Both the position numbers and the translations under genes were made by a program. Source: an uncultured Collinsella sp. (GTDB taxonomy: Bacteria > Actinomycetota > Coriobacteriia > Coriobacteriales > Coriobacteriaceae). Taken from it: DNA of 10,413 nt. This document shows positions 1-7,481 of the stretch, piece after piece. The notes under the pieces were generated by a model. That model was not told the origin of the DNA. It did no database searches and saw only the letters and a list, made by a program, of their open reading frames with translations. The stretch lies in NCBI GenBank assembly GCA_900542235.1, contig UQNB01000071.1, positions 1-10,413 on the forward strand. The letters run 5' to 3'. The stretch's first letter is position 1. Each line of letters opens with the position of its first letter.

Positions 1-13
1 CGATCTAGACCGC

Positions 14-42
14 GGGACAAATTAATCAGTAGTGTTTGTCCC
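14..42. repeat. Perfect inverted repeat (8-bp arms) downstream of polA
   Basis: GGGACAAA (14-21) and TTTGTCCC (35-42) are exact reverse complements separated by a 13-nt AT-rich loop. The element lies about 60 nt past the polA stop codon. No T-tract follows the stem on either strand, so it is a poor intrinsic terminator. The GGGACA ends resemble the core in the loop of the palindrome at 9191-9223, which hints at a dispersed palindromic repeat (REP-like). That family link is inference. The rest of the first 100 bases shows no gene that I can support. Confidence 0.5.
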
Positions 43-100
43 AAATCTTAAGTATGTGGGGGCTTGCGTCTTGGGCGAGCTTGCCTTACCGAGTGCTTTC

Positions 101-2845
101 CTATTTGGCGTCGGCCCAGGTTACTCCGGTTGAGGCTTCGGCGATTAGGGGTACTCGGAGGTCTACGACGTGTTCCATGACGTCGCGGACCATGGTGGTT
201 AGGCGCTCGACTTCGTTGACGGGGCACTCAAAATCCAGTTCGTCGTGTACCTGCAAGATCATGTGGGCGGCAAAACCCTCTTCTTCCAGGCGGCGGCTTA
301 CGCGGGCCATGGCGATCTTGATGATGTCGGCGGCGGTGCCCTGCATGGGGTGGTTCATGGCCGTGCGCTCACCAAAGCCGCGGAGCTGTGGGTTTTTGGC
401 CTTGAGCTCGGGAATATGGCGTCTGCGGCCATACATGGTCTCGGCATAGCCCGTCTGCTTGGCTCGCGCCACCACATTGTCGAGGAACGTGCGCACGCCC
501 GGGTAGGCCTCGTAGTAGCGATCAATCATGTCGCGCGCCTCGGCCATCGAGATGTGCAGCGACTGCGACAGTCCATAGGCCTGCTGGCCGTACACGATGC
601 CAAAGTTCACGGCCTTGGCGCGGCTACGCAGGTCGGGTGTCACCTCGGACACCGGCACGCCAAATACGCGCGCGGCCGTCTCGGCATGGAAGTCCTCGCC
701 CTCGTTGAAGGCGCGCACCAGGTGCTCGTCACCCGAAAGATGCGCGAGCAGGCGCAGCTCGATCTGCGAGTAGTCCACCGCCAAAAAGACGCTGCCCTCG
801 CCCGCCGAGAACGCCGTCTTGACGGTACGCCCAAGCTCCGAGCGCGTCGGAATGTTTTGCAGATTGGGGTCGCTCGAAGACAAACGCCCCGTCGCGGTGA
901 TGGTCTGGTTGTACGTGGTGTGCACACGCCCGTCACCACGGCGCAGCGGGCCCAGCGTGTCCAGATAGGTCGACTTAATCTTGGACTTCTCACGCCAGTC
1001 CAAAATCAGGCGCACGATCTCGTGGTCGCGGGCAAGGTCGCTCAGCACCTTGGCGTTGGTCGAATAGTAGCCGCGCTTGGTCTTTTTGAGGCCCTTGGTC
1101 GGAAGTCCCATAACATCAAACAGCACGTGCGAGAGTTGCATGGGGCTGCCGATGTTAAAGGTCTCGTCGCCGGCCAGGTCGCGAATGCTGCGCTCGACAT
1201 CGGCAATCTGGGTCGCCAGGCCCTCGGACAGACTGTGCAGGCGGTCGGGGTCCACGAGCATGCCCGCGCGCTCCATCTTGGCAAGCACCGGCACGAGCGG
1301 CATCTCGATCCCATCGAACACGTTGGCGGCGTTCTCGCGGGCCATGCGGTCACGCAGCGGTGCAACCAGCGCCAGCGTCAAGGCCGCCGTGCGAGCGGCG
1401 GGCGCAGGAGCGTCCTCGCCAGCACCCTCTGCGCCGCGCGCCGCAGGCAGCGCCATCTGCAGATACGTATCGGCCAGATACACCTCGTCAAACTCGGAGC
1501 GGTCGGAATCCAACAGGTAGGCGGCAACAACGGTATCGAAGATGCGCGTGGAATCGACTGCCAGCGGATCCATGAGCTCGAGCTCAGAAGAATCGATGGG
1601 CGAAAGCTCATGCAGAAGCGCCTTCATATCCGGGCTCGCCACACGGCCTTCCATAAACAGACGCGCGAGCACGCCGGCAATCACGCCGTGGGCGAAGTTG
1701 AAGCCCTCAACCTCAGCCGCCGCACCGCTGTCGCCCTCCTCGAGCGCAAACAGGCCCTTGGACGTCGCCAACCACAGCGTGCGCGTCAGCCCAAAGAGCG
1801 CGCCCTCTTCCTTGTCATCGTCCACCACGGCGGCGACCCACTCGCCGGCATCAATCACGCGGGAGACCTCAGCCGCAACGGCACCAAGCGCGCCAGCATC
1901 GCCGGCGGCTGCGCGCAAAACGGCGGGAATCTCAAACGTGCTGGCAGCTGCCCCGCCCTCGCCGCCGATCAGCGCCAAGAAACGGTTCTGCATGGCGGTG
2001 ATACCAAGCGTGCCCAGCGCCGCGGAAACCTCATCGGCGGAAAACGCCGGGAAGGACGTCGCCTCAAAATCGAGCTCAACGGGTGCATCGGTGCGGATGG
2101 TCGCCACCTTACGGCTCAGCAGCGCGTCGTCGATGTGTGCGCGCAGGTTTTCTCCCATCTTGCCCTTGACCTCGTCAGCATGCGCGATGACCTCGTCAAG
2201 GCTGCCGTACTGCGCGATGAGCGCACTCGCCTTTTTGGGGCCGATGCCCGGTACGCCGGGAATGTTGTCCGACGTATCGCCCTTCAGACCGTAAAAATCG
2301 GGCACGAGCGCCGGCGTGATGCCGTGATACAGGTCGTCCACGCTCTCGGGCGTCATGATCGCCACGTCGGACAGGCCCTTGCGAGTCGAGACCACGTTGA
2401 CGTGCTCGGTCACGAGCTGGTACATATCGCGATCACCGGTCACCAGCAACATGTCGCAACCGGCCTGCTCGCCCAAGCGCGCCATAGTGCCCAGGATGTC
2501 ATCGCCTTCCCAGCCCTCGGACTGCAAAATCGGCACGTTGAGCGCGGCGAGCAGTTCCTTAATCATGGGAAACTGTGCGTGCAGATCGGGGTCCATGGGC
2601 GGGCGCTGAGCCTTGTACTGCGGCAGCATCTCCATGCGCACGCGCGGCTTGCCCTTGTCAAACGCCACGACAACGCCGTCGGGATTAAAGGCGTCAATCA
2701 TCTTGAGGAACATATTCAAAAAGCCAAAGATTGCGTTGGTGGGACGACCGTCCGGCGCGTTCATGGTGGGCGGCACGGCGTGGAAGGCGCGGTGCATGAG
2801 CGAGTTGCCGTCGATGACGGCAAAGGTACGGCGCTTTTCAGACAT
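101..2845 (-). CDS. polA: DNA polymerase I (5' nuclease + inactive 3'-5' exonuclease fold + polymerase)
   Basis: This 914-aa family A DNA polymerase acts in Okazaki-fragment maturation and excision repair in the cytoplasm. The N-terminal 5' nuclease is complete: VIDGNS near residue 12, EGWEGDD, the GDRD acidic pair at D138/D140, and the helix-hairpin region GDTSDNIPG with D190/D193. The polymerase domain carries motif A DYSQIELR (D691), the O-helix from K744 to the FGIVYG motif with F748, and motif C HDE (867-869). The middle domain lacks the DxE and downstream Asp metal ligands of a proofreading exonuclease. DDDK at 342-345 is the nearest acidic patch and does not match, so proofreading is probably absent, as in Taq and Bacillus PolI. 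A Gly/Ala/Pro-rich linker sits between the middle and polymerase domains. The frame runs upstream to a GTG at 2884, but the ATG at 2845 has GAGG 8 nt before it and leads directly into the family N-terminus. It is divergent from apeA. Confidence 0.97.
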   Translation of the reverse strand: MSEKRRTFAVIDGNSLMHRAFHAVPPTMNAPDGRPTNAIFGFLNMFLKMIDAFNPDGVVVAFDKGKPRVRMEMLPQYKAQRPPMDPDLHAQFPMIKELLAALNVPILQSEGWEGDDILGTMARLGEQAGCDMLLVTGDRDMYQLVTEHVNVVSTRKGLSDVAIMTPESVDDLYHGITPALVPDFYGLKGDTSDNIPGVPGIGPKKASALIAQYGSLDEVIAHADEVKGKMGENLRAHIDDALLSRKVATIRTDAPVELDFEATSFPAFSADEVSAALGTLGITAMQNRFLALIGGEGGAAASTFEIPAVLRAAAGDAGALGAVAAEVSRVIDAGEWVAAVVDDDKEEGALFGLTRTLWLATSKGLFALEEGDSGAAAEVEGFNFAHGVIAGVLARLFMEGRVASPDMKALLHELSPIDSSELELMDPLAVDSTRIFDTVVAAYLLDSDRSEFDEVYLADTYLQMALPAARGAEGAGEDAPAPAARTAALTLALVAPLRDRMARENAANVFDGIEMPLVPVLAKMERAGMLVDPDRLHSLSEGLATQIADVERSIRDLAGDETFNIGSPMQLSHVLFDVMGLPTKGLKKTKRGYYSTNAKVLSDLARDHEIVRLILDWREKSKIKSTYLDTLGPLRRGDGRVHTTYNQTITATGRLSSSDPNLQNIPTRSELGRTVKTAFSAGEGSVFLAVDYSQIELRLLAHLSGDEHLVRAFNEGEDFHAETAARVFGVPVSEVTPDLRSRAKAVNFGIVYGQQAYGLSQSLHISMAEARDMIDRYYEAYPGVRTFLDNVVARAKQTGYAETMYGRRRHIPELKAKNPQLRGFGERTAMNHPMQGTAADIIKIAMARVSRRLEEEGFAAHMILQVHDELDFECPVNEVERLTTMVRDVMEHVVDLRVPLIAEASTGVTWADAK

Positions 2846-2887
2846 ATTGAATACCTCGCTTTGGGCTGGGCACGGTTTGCTCACACC

Positions 2888-2893
2888 AGTTTA
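2888..2893 (-). promoter_or_regulatory. Possible -10 element for polA
   Basis: On the minus strand this reads TAAACT, a 4/6 match to TATAAT, about 43 nt before the polA start codon. I see no good -35 at normal spacing. This is a weak call based on position and partial consensus only. Confidence 0.2.
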
Positions 2894-2953
2894 CACGCTC
2901 CCCGCCCCGCGGCCACCGCACATCAGGCTTCCCTGCCGCCGCGGGCCCGCGCG

Positions 2954-2962
2954 TGATACGAT
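2954..2962 (+). promoter_or_regulatory. Possible extended -10 promoter for apeA
   Basis: The sequence TGATACGAT has a TGn extension followed by TACGAT (4/6 to consensus), about 50 nt before the apeA ATG in the 166-bp divergent gap. The region where a -35 would lie is GC-rich and shows no TTGACA-like hexamer, which extended -10 promoters tolerate. Apart from this and the polA candidate on the other strand, I see nothing distinctive in the gap. Confidence 0.3.
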
Positions 2963-3011
2963 GGCTCACGGTACATCAACCAGCACGATCGATCCGAAAG
3001 GAGCCTGCGTC

Positions 3012-4409
3012 ATGGAGCGTCCCAGCGCATGGAAAAAGTACACGCCACAGCAGATCGAGGAGCTCGAGGAGCTTTGCCGCGGCTATAAGCAGTTTTTGAG
3101 TGAGAACAAGACCGAGCGCCTGTGCGTCAAGGCCGGTATCAAGATGGCCGAGGAGGCGGGCTACGTCAATCTGGAGACCGTGATCGCCGAGGGCCGCGCG
3201 CTCAAGGCCGGCGACAAGGTGTACGCCGCCAATCACGGCAAGGACCTCATGCTCGTCAACCTGGGCACCGCCCCGCTCGAGCAGGGCTTTAACATCCTGG
3301 GCGCCCACGTGGACTCGCCGCGCCTGGACCTCAAGCAGAACCCCACCTTCGAGGCCGGCGACATGGCTTATCTCGACACGCACTACTATGGCGGCGTCAA
3401 GAGCTACCACTGGGTCGCTTCCCCGCTCGCACTCGTGGGCGTCATCTGCAAAAAGGACGGCACCACCGTCGACATCAACATCGGTGACAAGGCCGACGAC
3501 CCGGTCTTTACCATCTCCGACCTGCTGATCCACCTCTCGAGCGAGCAGATGGCCAAGCCCGCCAAGGACGCCGTCGACGCCGAGATCCTCGACGTGATCG
3601 TGGGCGGCCGCCCCGTCAAGTTTGACGAGGACGACAAGGACGCTCCCAAGGAGCCCGTCAAGCAGATGTTCCTGGATATCCTCAAGGAGCAGTACGACGT
3701 CGAGGAGGAGGACTTCCTCTCCGCCGAGATCGAGGTCGTGCCCGCCGGCCCCGCCCGTGACATGGGCCTCGACCGCTCCATGATTCTGGGCTATGGCCAC
3801 GACGACCGTGTCTGCGCCTATCCGTCCATGCTCGCCCAGATCAACGTCGCCAACGTGGAGCGCACGAGCATCACACTCATCGTCGACAAGGAGGAGATCG
3901 GTTCCGTGGGTGCCACCGGCATGACGAGCCGCTTCTTCGAGAACACCGTCGCCGAGATCATGACGCTCGCCGGCGAGGATAGCCCGCTGGCCCTGCGCCG
4001 CGCGCTCGCCCGCAGCCGCATGCTCTCCTCCGACGTGTCCGCCGGCTTCGACCCGGGCTACGCCGGCAAGTTCGAAACCAAGAACGCAGCCTTTATGGGT
4101 CGCGGCCTGTGCTTTAACAAGTACACGGGCAGCCGCGGCAAGGGCGGCTCTAACGACGCCGACGCCGAGTATGTGGCCCTCATCCGCGACATCATGGACG
4201 AGGCCGGCGTGGACTTCCAGACCTGCGAGCTCGGTCGCGTCAACGCGGGCGGCGGCGGCACCATCGCATACATCATGGCTAAGTACGGCATGAACGTCAT
4301 CGACTCTGGCGTTGCCGTCCTGTCCATGCACGCCCTGTGGGAGGTCGCTAACAAGGCCGATATCTACGAGGCCTATCGCGGCTACAAGGCCTTCATCGAG
4401 CGCGCGTAA
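3012..4409 (+). CDS. apeA: M18 family aminopeptidase, type 1
   Basis: This 465-aa cytosolic zinc metallo-aminopeptidase of the M18 family removes N-terminal residues from peptides; family members prefer acidic or neutral residues, and specificity cannot be read here. All metal and catalytic positions are visible: GAHVD with H99 and catalytic D101, GHDDR with D264/D265, KEEIG with E294/E295, SSDVSAG with D341, and SMHA with H440 near the C-terminus. The stretch after HVD (SPRLDLKQNP) and the HYYGGVKSY motif fit the 'aminopeptidase 1' subgroup and its usual length of about 460 residues. The ATG at 3012 is preceded by AAAGGAG with an 8-nt spacer. The frame is open upstream to 2613, but that part is antisense to the polA N-terminus and is not coding. 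yaaA follows after a 103-nt gap holding a strong hairpin, so the two may be separate units. Confidence 0.94.
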   Translation: MERPSAWKKYTPQQIEELEELCRGYKQFLSENKTERLCVKAGIKMAEEAGYVNLETVIAEGRALKAGDKVYAANHGKDLMLVNLGTAPLEQGFNILGAHVDSPRLDLKQNPTFEAGDMAYLDTHYYGGVKSYHWVASPLALVGVICKKDGTTVDINIGDKADDPVFTISDLLIHLSSEQMAKPAKDAVDAEILDVIVGGRPVKFDEDDKDAPKEPVKQMFLDILKEQYDVEEEDFLSAEIEVVPAGPARDMGLDRSMILGYGHDDRVCAYPSMLAQINVANVERTSITLIVDKEEIGSVGATGMTSRFFENTVAEIMTLAGEDSPLALRRALARSRMLSSDVSAGFDPGYAGKFETKNAAFMGRGLCFNKYTGSRGKGGSNDADAEYVALIRDIMDEAGVDFQTCELGRVNAGGGGTIAYIMAKYGMNVIDSGVAVLSMHALWEVANKADIYEAYRGYKAFIERA

Positions 4410-4423
4410 CCAACCCTTCATCA

Positions 4424-4497
4424 GTTGCGGTGAAATACAGACTAAACTGGCCCATAAACGGCCAAAACAGACCGTATTCCACCGCAACTTCCTTTTT
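4424..4497 (+). terminator. Long hairpin with T-tract between apeA and yaaA
   Basis: Arms GTTGCGGTGAAATAC (4424-4438) and GTATTCCACCGCAAC (4474-4488) pair over 15 positions with one A/C mismatch. A second stem nests inside: TGGCC (4448-4452) with GGCCA (4460-4464), loop CATAAAC. TTCCTTTTT follows at 4489-4497. This fits an intrinsic terminator for apeA, though the 65-nt length and the inner ACAGAC direct repeat (4437, 4467) also fit a mobile palindromic repeat. It ends only about 15 nt before the yaaA start codon, so it lies in the immediate leader of yaaA. Confidence 0.55.
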
Positions 4498-4512
4498 GGC
4501 AGAGGAGAGTCC

Positions 4513-5322
4513 ATGCTGCAGGTCATCATTTCGCCCGCCAAGCAGATGCGCGCGGCCCAAGATGCTTTTGAAGTCCTGGGCATTCCACCTTTTGCGCACG
4601 AGACGGCTCGCCTCCACCGCACACTGCTAGATATCGAACGAAATGAAGGCAGCGGCGGCCTGCAGGCGCTATGGAACGTGAGTGACAAACTGCTGGGGCC
4701 TTGCCTCAACACCCTGCATGAGTTCGGGCCCATCCTGAAAAACGGCGATCTCGAAAATCCCGCACTCGCCTGTCACCTCTCCCCTGCCGTCATGTCCTAC
4801 CACGGCATTCAATACCAGAGCATGGCGCCCGAGGTGATGGATTCCGCGCAGCTCGCATGGCTGCAAAGCCACCTGTGGATCCTCTCTGGCCTCTACGGGT
4901 GCGTTCGCCCCTTTCATGCCGTGGAACCATATCGGCTGGAAATGGGCGCGAAGCTCGCCGTTGACGATGCCCCAGACCTCTACGCGTTTTGGAGCGACAA
5001 GCTCGCGCGGGCTATCGCCCCGGCAGGCTCAAACACCACGATCGTCAACCTCGCCAGCGCGGAATACGCCAAAGCCGTTCTGCCCCGCCTCACCACCGAT
5101 GTCACGGTCGTCACATGCCTCTTTGGCGAAGGCATCCGCAACGGCAAGCCCATCCAACGGTCGACCGCCAGCAAAAAGGCACGCGGCTCCATGGTGCGCT
5201 GGATGGCAGAAAACAAGCTCGAGGATGTAAGCGGGCTCACCGCGTTCGACGTTGGTTATCGTCACTTTCCCGAGCTTTCAAATAAAAACACTTTGGTCTT
5301 CCTGAACGAACAGGCCTTGTAG
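4513..5322 (+). CDS. yaaA: Peroxide stress protein YaaA (DUF328/UPF0246 family)
   Basis: This 269-aa cytoplasmic protein belongs to the YaaA family. In E. coli, YaaA limits intracellular free iron and DNA damage during hydrogen peroxide stress and has been reported to bind DNA. Family landmarks run the whole length: ISPAK (6-10), SGLYG (125-129), PYRLEMG (139-145), YAFW (157-160), NLAS (179-182) and KKARG (221-225), with the closing FPELSNKNTLVF block. The length is close to the E. coli protein (258 aa). The ATG at 4513 follows AGAGGAGAG and leads directly into the conserved N-terminus. The same frame opens upstream at 4312, but that overlaps the end of apeA in another frame and is not coding. 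No own promoter is clear in the short gap, so expression may depend on read-through from apeA past the hairpin. It converges with the membrane protein gene at 5363. Confidence 0.94.
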   Translation: MLQVIISPAKQMRAAQDAFEVLGIPPFAHETARLHRTLLDIERNEGSGGLQALWNVSDKLLGPCLNTLHEFGPILKNGDLENPALACHLSPAVMSYHGIQYQSMAPEVMDSAQLAWLQSHLWILSGLYGCVRPFHAVEPYRLEMGAKLAVDDAPDLYAFWSDKLARAIAPAGSNTTIVNLASAEYAKAVLPRLTTDVTVVTCLFGEGIRNGKPIQRSTASKKARGSMVRWMAENKLEDVSGLTAFDVGYRHFPELSNKNTLVFLNEQAL

Positions 5323-5344
5323 GACCACCGCTACTTTTGAATGT

Positions 5345-5363
5345 GCCGCCTAGGCACGGCGGC
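5345..5363. terminator. Short GC hairpin between converging genes
   Basis: GCCGCC (5345-5350) pairs with GGCGGC (5358-5363) around a 7-nt loop. An alternative stem, GTGCC (5343-5347) with GGCAC (5353-5357), competes with it. The structure sits in the 40-nt gap between the yaaA stop and the stop codon of the opposing gene, which it touches. There is no T-tract on either strand, so a terminator role rests mainly on position. Confidence 0.3.
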
Positions 5364-5884
5364 TATTGCGCCAAGCCGTCGGCTCTGGCAATTTCATTTG
5401 TCGAGCCGTCCTGATAGGTAATCTTGACATGTTCTACCTCGGACACCTTGACGCCCGACGGAGGCTCCAGGCGCCATTCCGTCAGGGCGATATCCATGGT
5501 CGTGGGAACGTCTCCTTGATTTTTGAGCTTCACCGTCAGCGTTTTGAGCGCCGCATCAAACGTCACGCGTTCGATTTCTTCACCTGGAATGGACCCACCA
5601 CTCAGCTGCAACTGCACAAACTCATCGCGCGGGTACCAATAATCGCCCGGAACGGCGAGCGTATTGGCATTACCGCCAGTACTCCTCACCGTCATAATCG
5701 GTAGGCTATCATCAGCCTCGAACTCCCAGCCAGCGCCGCCGCGACCGCCAAACGTCCAAATACAAAAGGCAATCACCAACACGGCAAGCACCGCAAAACC
5801 AATCGCAACAAGGCCATGATGGGCACGGCCCTCCTCGGCCGACACATCCCACTGCGTCTCTCGATATAGATGCTTGTCTTCCAT
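5363..5884 (-). CDS. Single-pass membrane protein of unknown function
   Basis: The product is 173 aa. A short charged N-terminus (1-23, starting MEDKHLYRE) is followed by one strongly hydrophobic segment at about 24-46 (from GLVAIGFAVL to WTFGG) with no cleavage motif or lipobox, then a soluble domain of about 125 residues with alternating hydrophobic/polar stretches suggestive of beta structure. The likely topology is N-in with the C-terminal domain outside. I do not recognise the family and assign no function. The ATG at 5884 has GGGGAGG 5 nt upstream, which fixes the start; the longer open frame up to 7171 is antisense to thiC. The gene is divergent from thiC and its promoter region must overlap that of the thiamin operon, but this alone does not tie it to thiamin. 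Confidence 0.75.
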   Translation of the reverse strand: MEDKHLYRETQWDVSAEEGRAHHGLVAIGFAVLAVLVIAFCIWTFGGRGGAGWEFEADDSLPIMTVRSTGGNANTLAVPGDYWYPRDEFVQLQLSGGSIPGEEIERVTFDAALKTLTVKLKNQGDVPTTMDIALTEWRLEPPSGVKVSEVEHVKITYQDGSTNEIARADGLAQ

Positions 5885-5934
5885 GTTCGCCTCCCCGCAG
5901 GCACGCTCGTTAGGCCAATCGTACCCATTCGAGC

Positions 5935-5940
5935 TATACT
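5935..5940 (+). promoter_or_regulatory. Likely -10 element of the thiC transcript
   Basis: TATACT matches the -10 consensus at 5 of 6 positions and lies 17 nt before the first riboswitch bases, so initiation near 5947 would give an RNA that starts just ahead of the aptamer. The best -35 is a poor one, TTAGGC at 5910-5915 with a 19-nt spacer. A minus-strand TACGAT (plus 5918-5923) could be the -10 of the divergent membrane protein gene, so the two promoters may overlap. Confidence 0.45.
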
Positions 5941-5956
5941 TGAGCCCATTACATAA

Positions 5957-6051
5957 ACGGGGAGCTTGCGGGACAAGACGGCAGGCTGAGATTGGGTGCG
6001 CCCGCCCTGACCCGCAAACCTGATATGGGTAATGCCAACGAAGGGAGCCGT
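5957..6051 (+). promoter_or_regulatory. TPP riboswitch (THI element) controlling thiC
   Basis: The conserved TPP-aptamer blocks occur in order: GGGGAGC (5959-5965), GGCTGAGA (5984-5991), ACCTGAT (6018-6024), then GGGTAATGCCAACGAAGGGA (6027-6046). P2 can form from GCTTGC (5964-5969) with GCAGGC (5981-5986). A P3 arm can form from GGGT (5994-5997) with ACCC (6010-6013). ACGG (5957-5960) could pair with CCGT (6048-6051) to close P1. The AAGGGAG at 6041-6047 is both the conserved 3' strand of the aptamer and the Shine-Dalgarno of thiC, 8 nt before the ATG. There is no hairpin with a T-tract between the aptamer and the gene. Ligand-dependent hiding of the ribosome site (translational control) is therefore the simplest reading; this last step is inference. 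Confidence 0.95.
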
Positions 6052-6055
6052 GCCA

Positions 6056-7390
6056 ATGAGCACACAGACCGAGCCCAAGCTCGTCACGCAAATCGACTTC
6101 GCCCGCGCCGGGCAGATTACGCCGCAGATGAAGGAGGTTGCCGAGCGCGAGCATCGCGACCCCGAGTACATCCGCGAGCGTGTGGCCGACGGCCGCATCG
6201 CCATTCCCGCCAACATCGTGCATATCAAAAAGGGCATGCGCGCCTTTGGTGTCGGCGAGGGCCTGTCCACCAAGGTCAACGTCAACCTGGGCATCTCGGG
6301 CGACAAGGCCGATGCCGCCGAGGAATGGAAGAAGGTCAAGATCGCCGAGGACTTTGGCGCCGACGCCATCATGGACCTCTCTAACTCGGGCAAGACGCGC
6401 CAGTTCCGCCAGCAGCTCATCGACGAAACGCCGCTCATGGTGGGCACCGTCCCCATGTACGACGCCATCGGCTACATGGAAAAGCCGCTGGTCAAGCTGA
6501 CCAAGGACGACCTGTTCGAGGTCGTGCGCGCGCATGCCGAGGACGGCGTGGACTTTATGACCATCCACTGCGGCATCAACAAGTCGGTCACCAAGACCTT
6601 TAAGGAGACCGGCCGCCTGATGAACATCGTCAGCCGCGGCGGTTCGCTGCTGTTTGGCTGGATGGAGGTCACCGGCAACGAAAACCCCTTCTACGAGTAC
6701 TTTGACGAGCTGCTCGAGATTTGCCACGAGTACGACGTGACGATTTCGCTCGGCGACTCCTGCCGTCCGGGCTGCCTCTACGACTCCAACGACGCCACCG
6801 AGACCGCCGAGATGATCGAACTGGGCAAGCTGTGCAAGCGTGCCTGGGCCGCCGGCGTCCAGGTCATGGTCGAGGGCCCGGGTCACATGGCGCTCGACGA
6901 GATCGCCGCCAACATGAAACTGCAGAAGCGCCTGTGCCACAATGCCCCGTTCTATGTGCTCGGGCCGCTGGTGACCGATATCGGCGTGGGTTACGACCAC
7001 ATCACCGCTGCCATCGGCGGCGCCATCTCCGCCAGCTCCGGTGCCGACTTCCTGTGCTACGTGACGCCGGCCGAGCACCTGTGCCTGCCCAACGCCCAGG
7101 ACGTGCTCGATGGCCTCATGGCCACTAAGATTGCCGCGCACGCCGCCGATATCGCCAAGAAGGTGCCGCACGCCCGCGACATGGACGACAAGATGGGCCA
7201 GGCACGCCGCAAGCTCGACTGGGATGCCATGTGGAAGTGTGCTCTCGACCCGGTCACCGGCAAGAAACGCTACGAAGAATCCCCCGCCGCCACCGAGGGC
7301 ACCTGCACCATGTGCGGCAAGATGTGCGCCGTCCGCACCGTTAACAAGGTGTTCGAAGGCACGACGATCGACCTCGGCATGGAGGACTAA
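6056..7390 (+). CDS. thiC: Phosphomethylpyrimidine synthase ThiC (short form)
   Basis: This 444-aa radical SAM enzyme rearranges 5-aminoimidazole ribotide into HMP-phosphate, the pyrimidine precursor of thiamin. The core is well conserved, with IPANIVH, LSNSGKT, TIHCGI, SRGGSL, SLGDSCRPG, EGPGHMALDEI, ITAAIGGA and YVTPAEHL. The C-terminal cluster motif reads CTMCGKMC, with C417, C420 and C424. This is CX2CX3C rather than the CX2CX4C of E. coli ThiC. The protein lacks the extra N-terminal domain of the ~600-aa proteobacterial enzyme, as is usual in anaerobes and archaea. The start is ATG 6056, 8 nt after AAGGGAG; an in-frame ATG at 6032 lies inside the riboswitch core and is rejected. A benzimidazole-forming BzaF-type paralogue is the main alternative, but the TPP riboswitch and thiD next door favour thiamin. 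Many G/C-ending codons suggest good expression. Confidence 0.96.
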   Translation: MSTQTEPKLVTQIDFARAGQITPQMKEVAEREHRDPEYIRERVADGRIAIPANIVHIKKGMRAFGVGEGLSTKVNVNLGISGDKADAAEEWKKVKIAEDFGADAIMDLSNSGKTRQFRQQLIDETPLMVGTVPMYDAIGYMEKPLVKLTKDDLFEVVRAHAEDGVDFMTIHCGINKSVTKTFKETGRLMNIVSRGGSLLFGWMEVTGNENPFYEYFDELLEICHEYDVTISLGDSCRPGCLYDSNDATETAEMIELGKLCKRAWAAGVQVMVEGPGHMALDEIAANMKLQKRLCHNAPFYVLGPLVTDIGVGYDHITAAIGGAISASSGADFLCYVTPAEHLCLPNAQDVLDGLMATKIAAHAADIAKKVPHARDMDDKMGQARRKLDWDAMWKCALDPVTGKKRYEESPAATEGTCTMCGKMCAVRTVNKVFEGTTIDLGMED

Positions 7391-7425
7391 CTCGTCACCG
7401 GAGCCACAATCGGTAACATGGTGTT

Positions 7426-7440
7426 CGTCAATTGTTGACG
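7426..7440. repeat. Inverted repeat with TTGACG, possible operator or -35 region
   Basis: CGTCAA (7426-7431) and TTGACG (7435-7440) are exact reverse complements around TTG. The right arm resembles a -35 hexamer, but no good -10 lies 16-18 nt downstream. Just after it, ACATTTGC occurs twice (7446-7453 and 7456-7463) with a 10-nt period, that is, one helical turn. The pattern is compatible with a regulator-binding site in the thiC-thiD gap. No regulator can be named. Confidence 0.3.
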
Positions 7441-7481
7441 TGTGAACATTTGCTTACATTTGCGTAAAGATTGCATCGCCC

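Noticed and set aside
60..90. Possible polA terminator formed by GCTTGC and GCGAGC
   Set aside because: On the minus strand, the relevant one, the stem contains a C/A mismatch and no T-tract follows.
2846..2884. GTG start adding 13 residues to PolA
   Set aside because: The ATG at 2845 has a well-placed GAGG and the family N-terminus starts there; the added residues match nothing.
245..2956. A 903-codon open frame on the plus strand opposite polA
   Set aside because: It is codon-aligned with polA, so its stops would need TTA, CTA or TCA codons in polA, which high-GC genes avoid. The translation has no recognisable family and polA is fully conserved on the other strand.
2976..4733. A 585-codon open frame on the minus strand opposite apeA
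   Set aside because: It has the same cause: it mirrors apeA codons, gives Val/Gly/His-rich sequence with no motifs, and runs through the apeA-yaaA hairpin.
3012..5322. apeA-yaaA as a dedicated stress operon
   Set aside because: The gap holds a strong hairpin with a T-tract and no functional link between an M18 peptidase and YaaA is established.
6032..6055. Earlier in-frame ATG for ThiC
   Set aside because: It lies within the conserved aptamer core and upstream of the only Shine-Dalgarno, so it is very unlikely to be used.
5885..7171. Upstream extension of the membrane-protein frame to 7171
   Set aside because: This part is antisense to thiC and the riboswitch. The ATG at 5884 has a strong ribosome site and starts the only plausible protein.
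7446..7463. ACATTTGC tandem pair as a CRISPR-like or VNTR array
   Set aside because: There are only two 8-nt units; this is too little for an array and is better treated as a possible protein-binding site.
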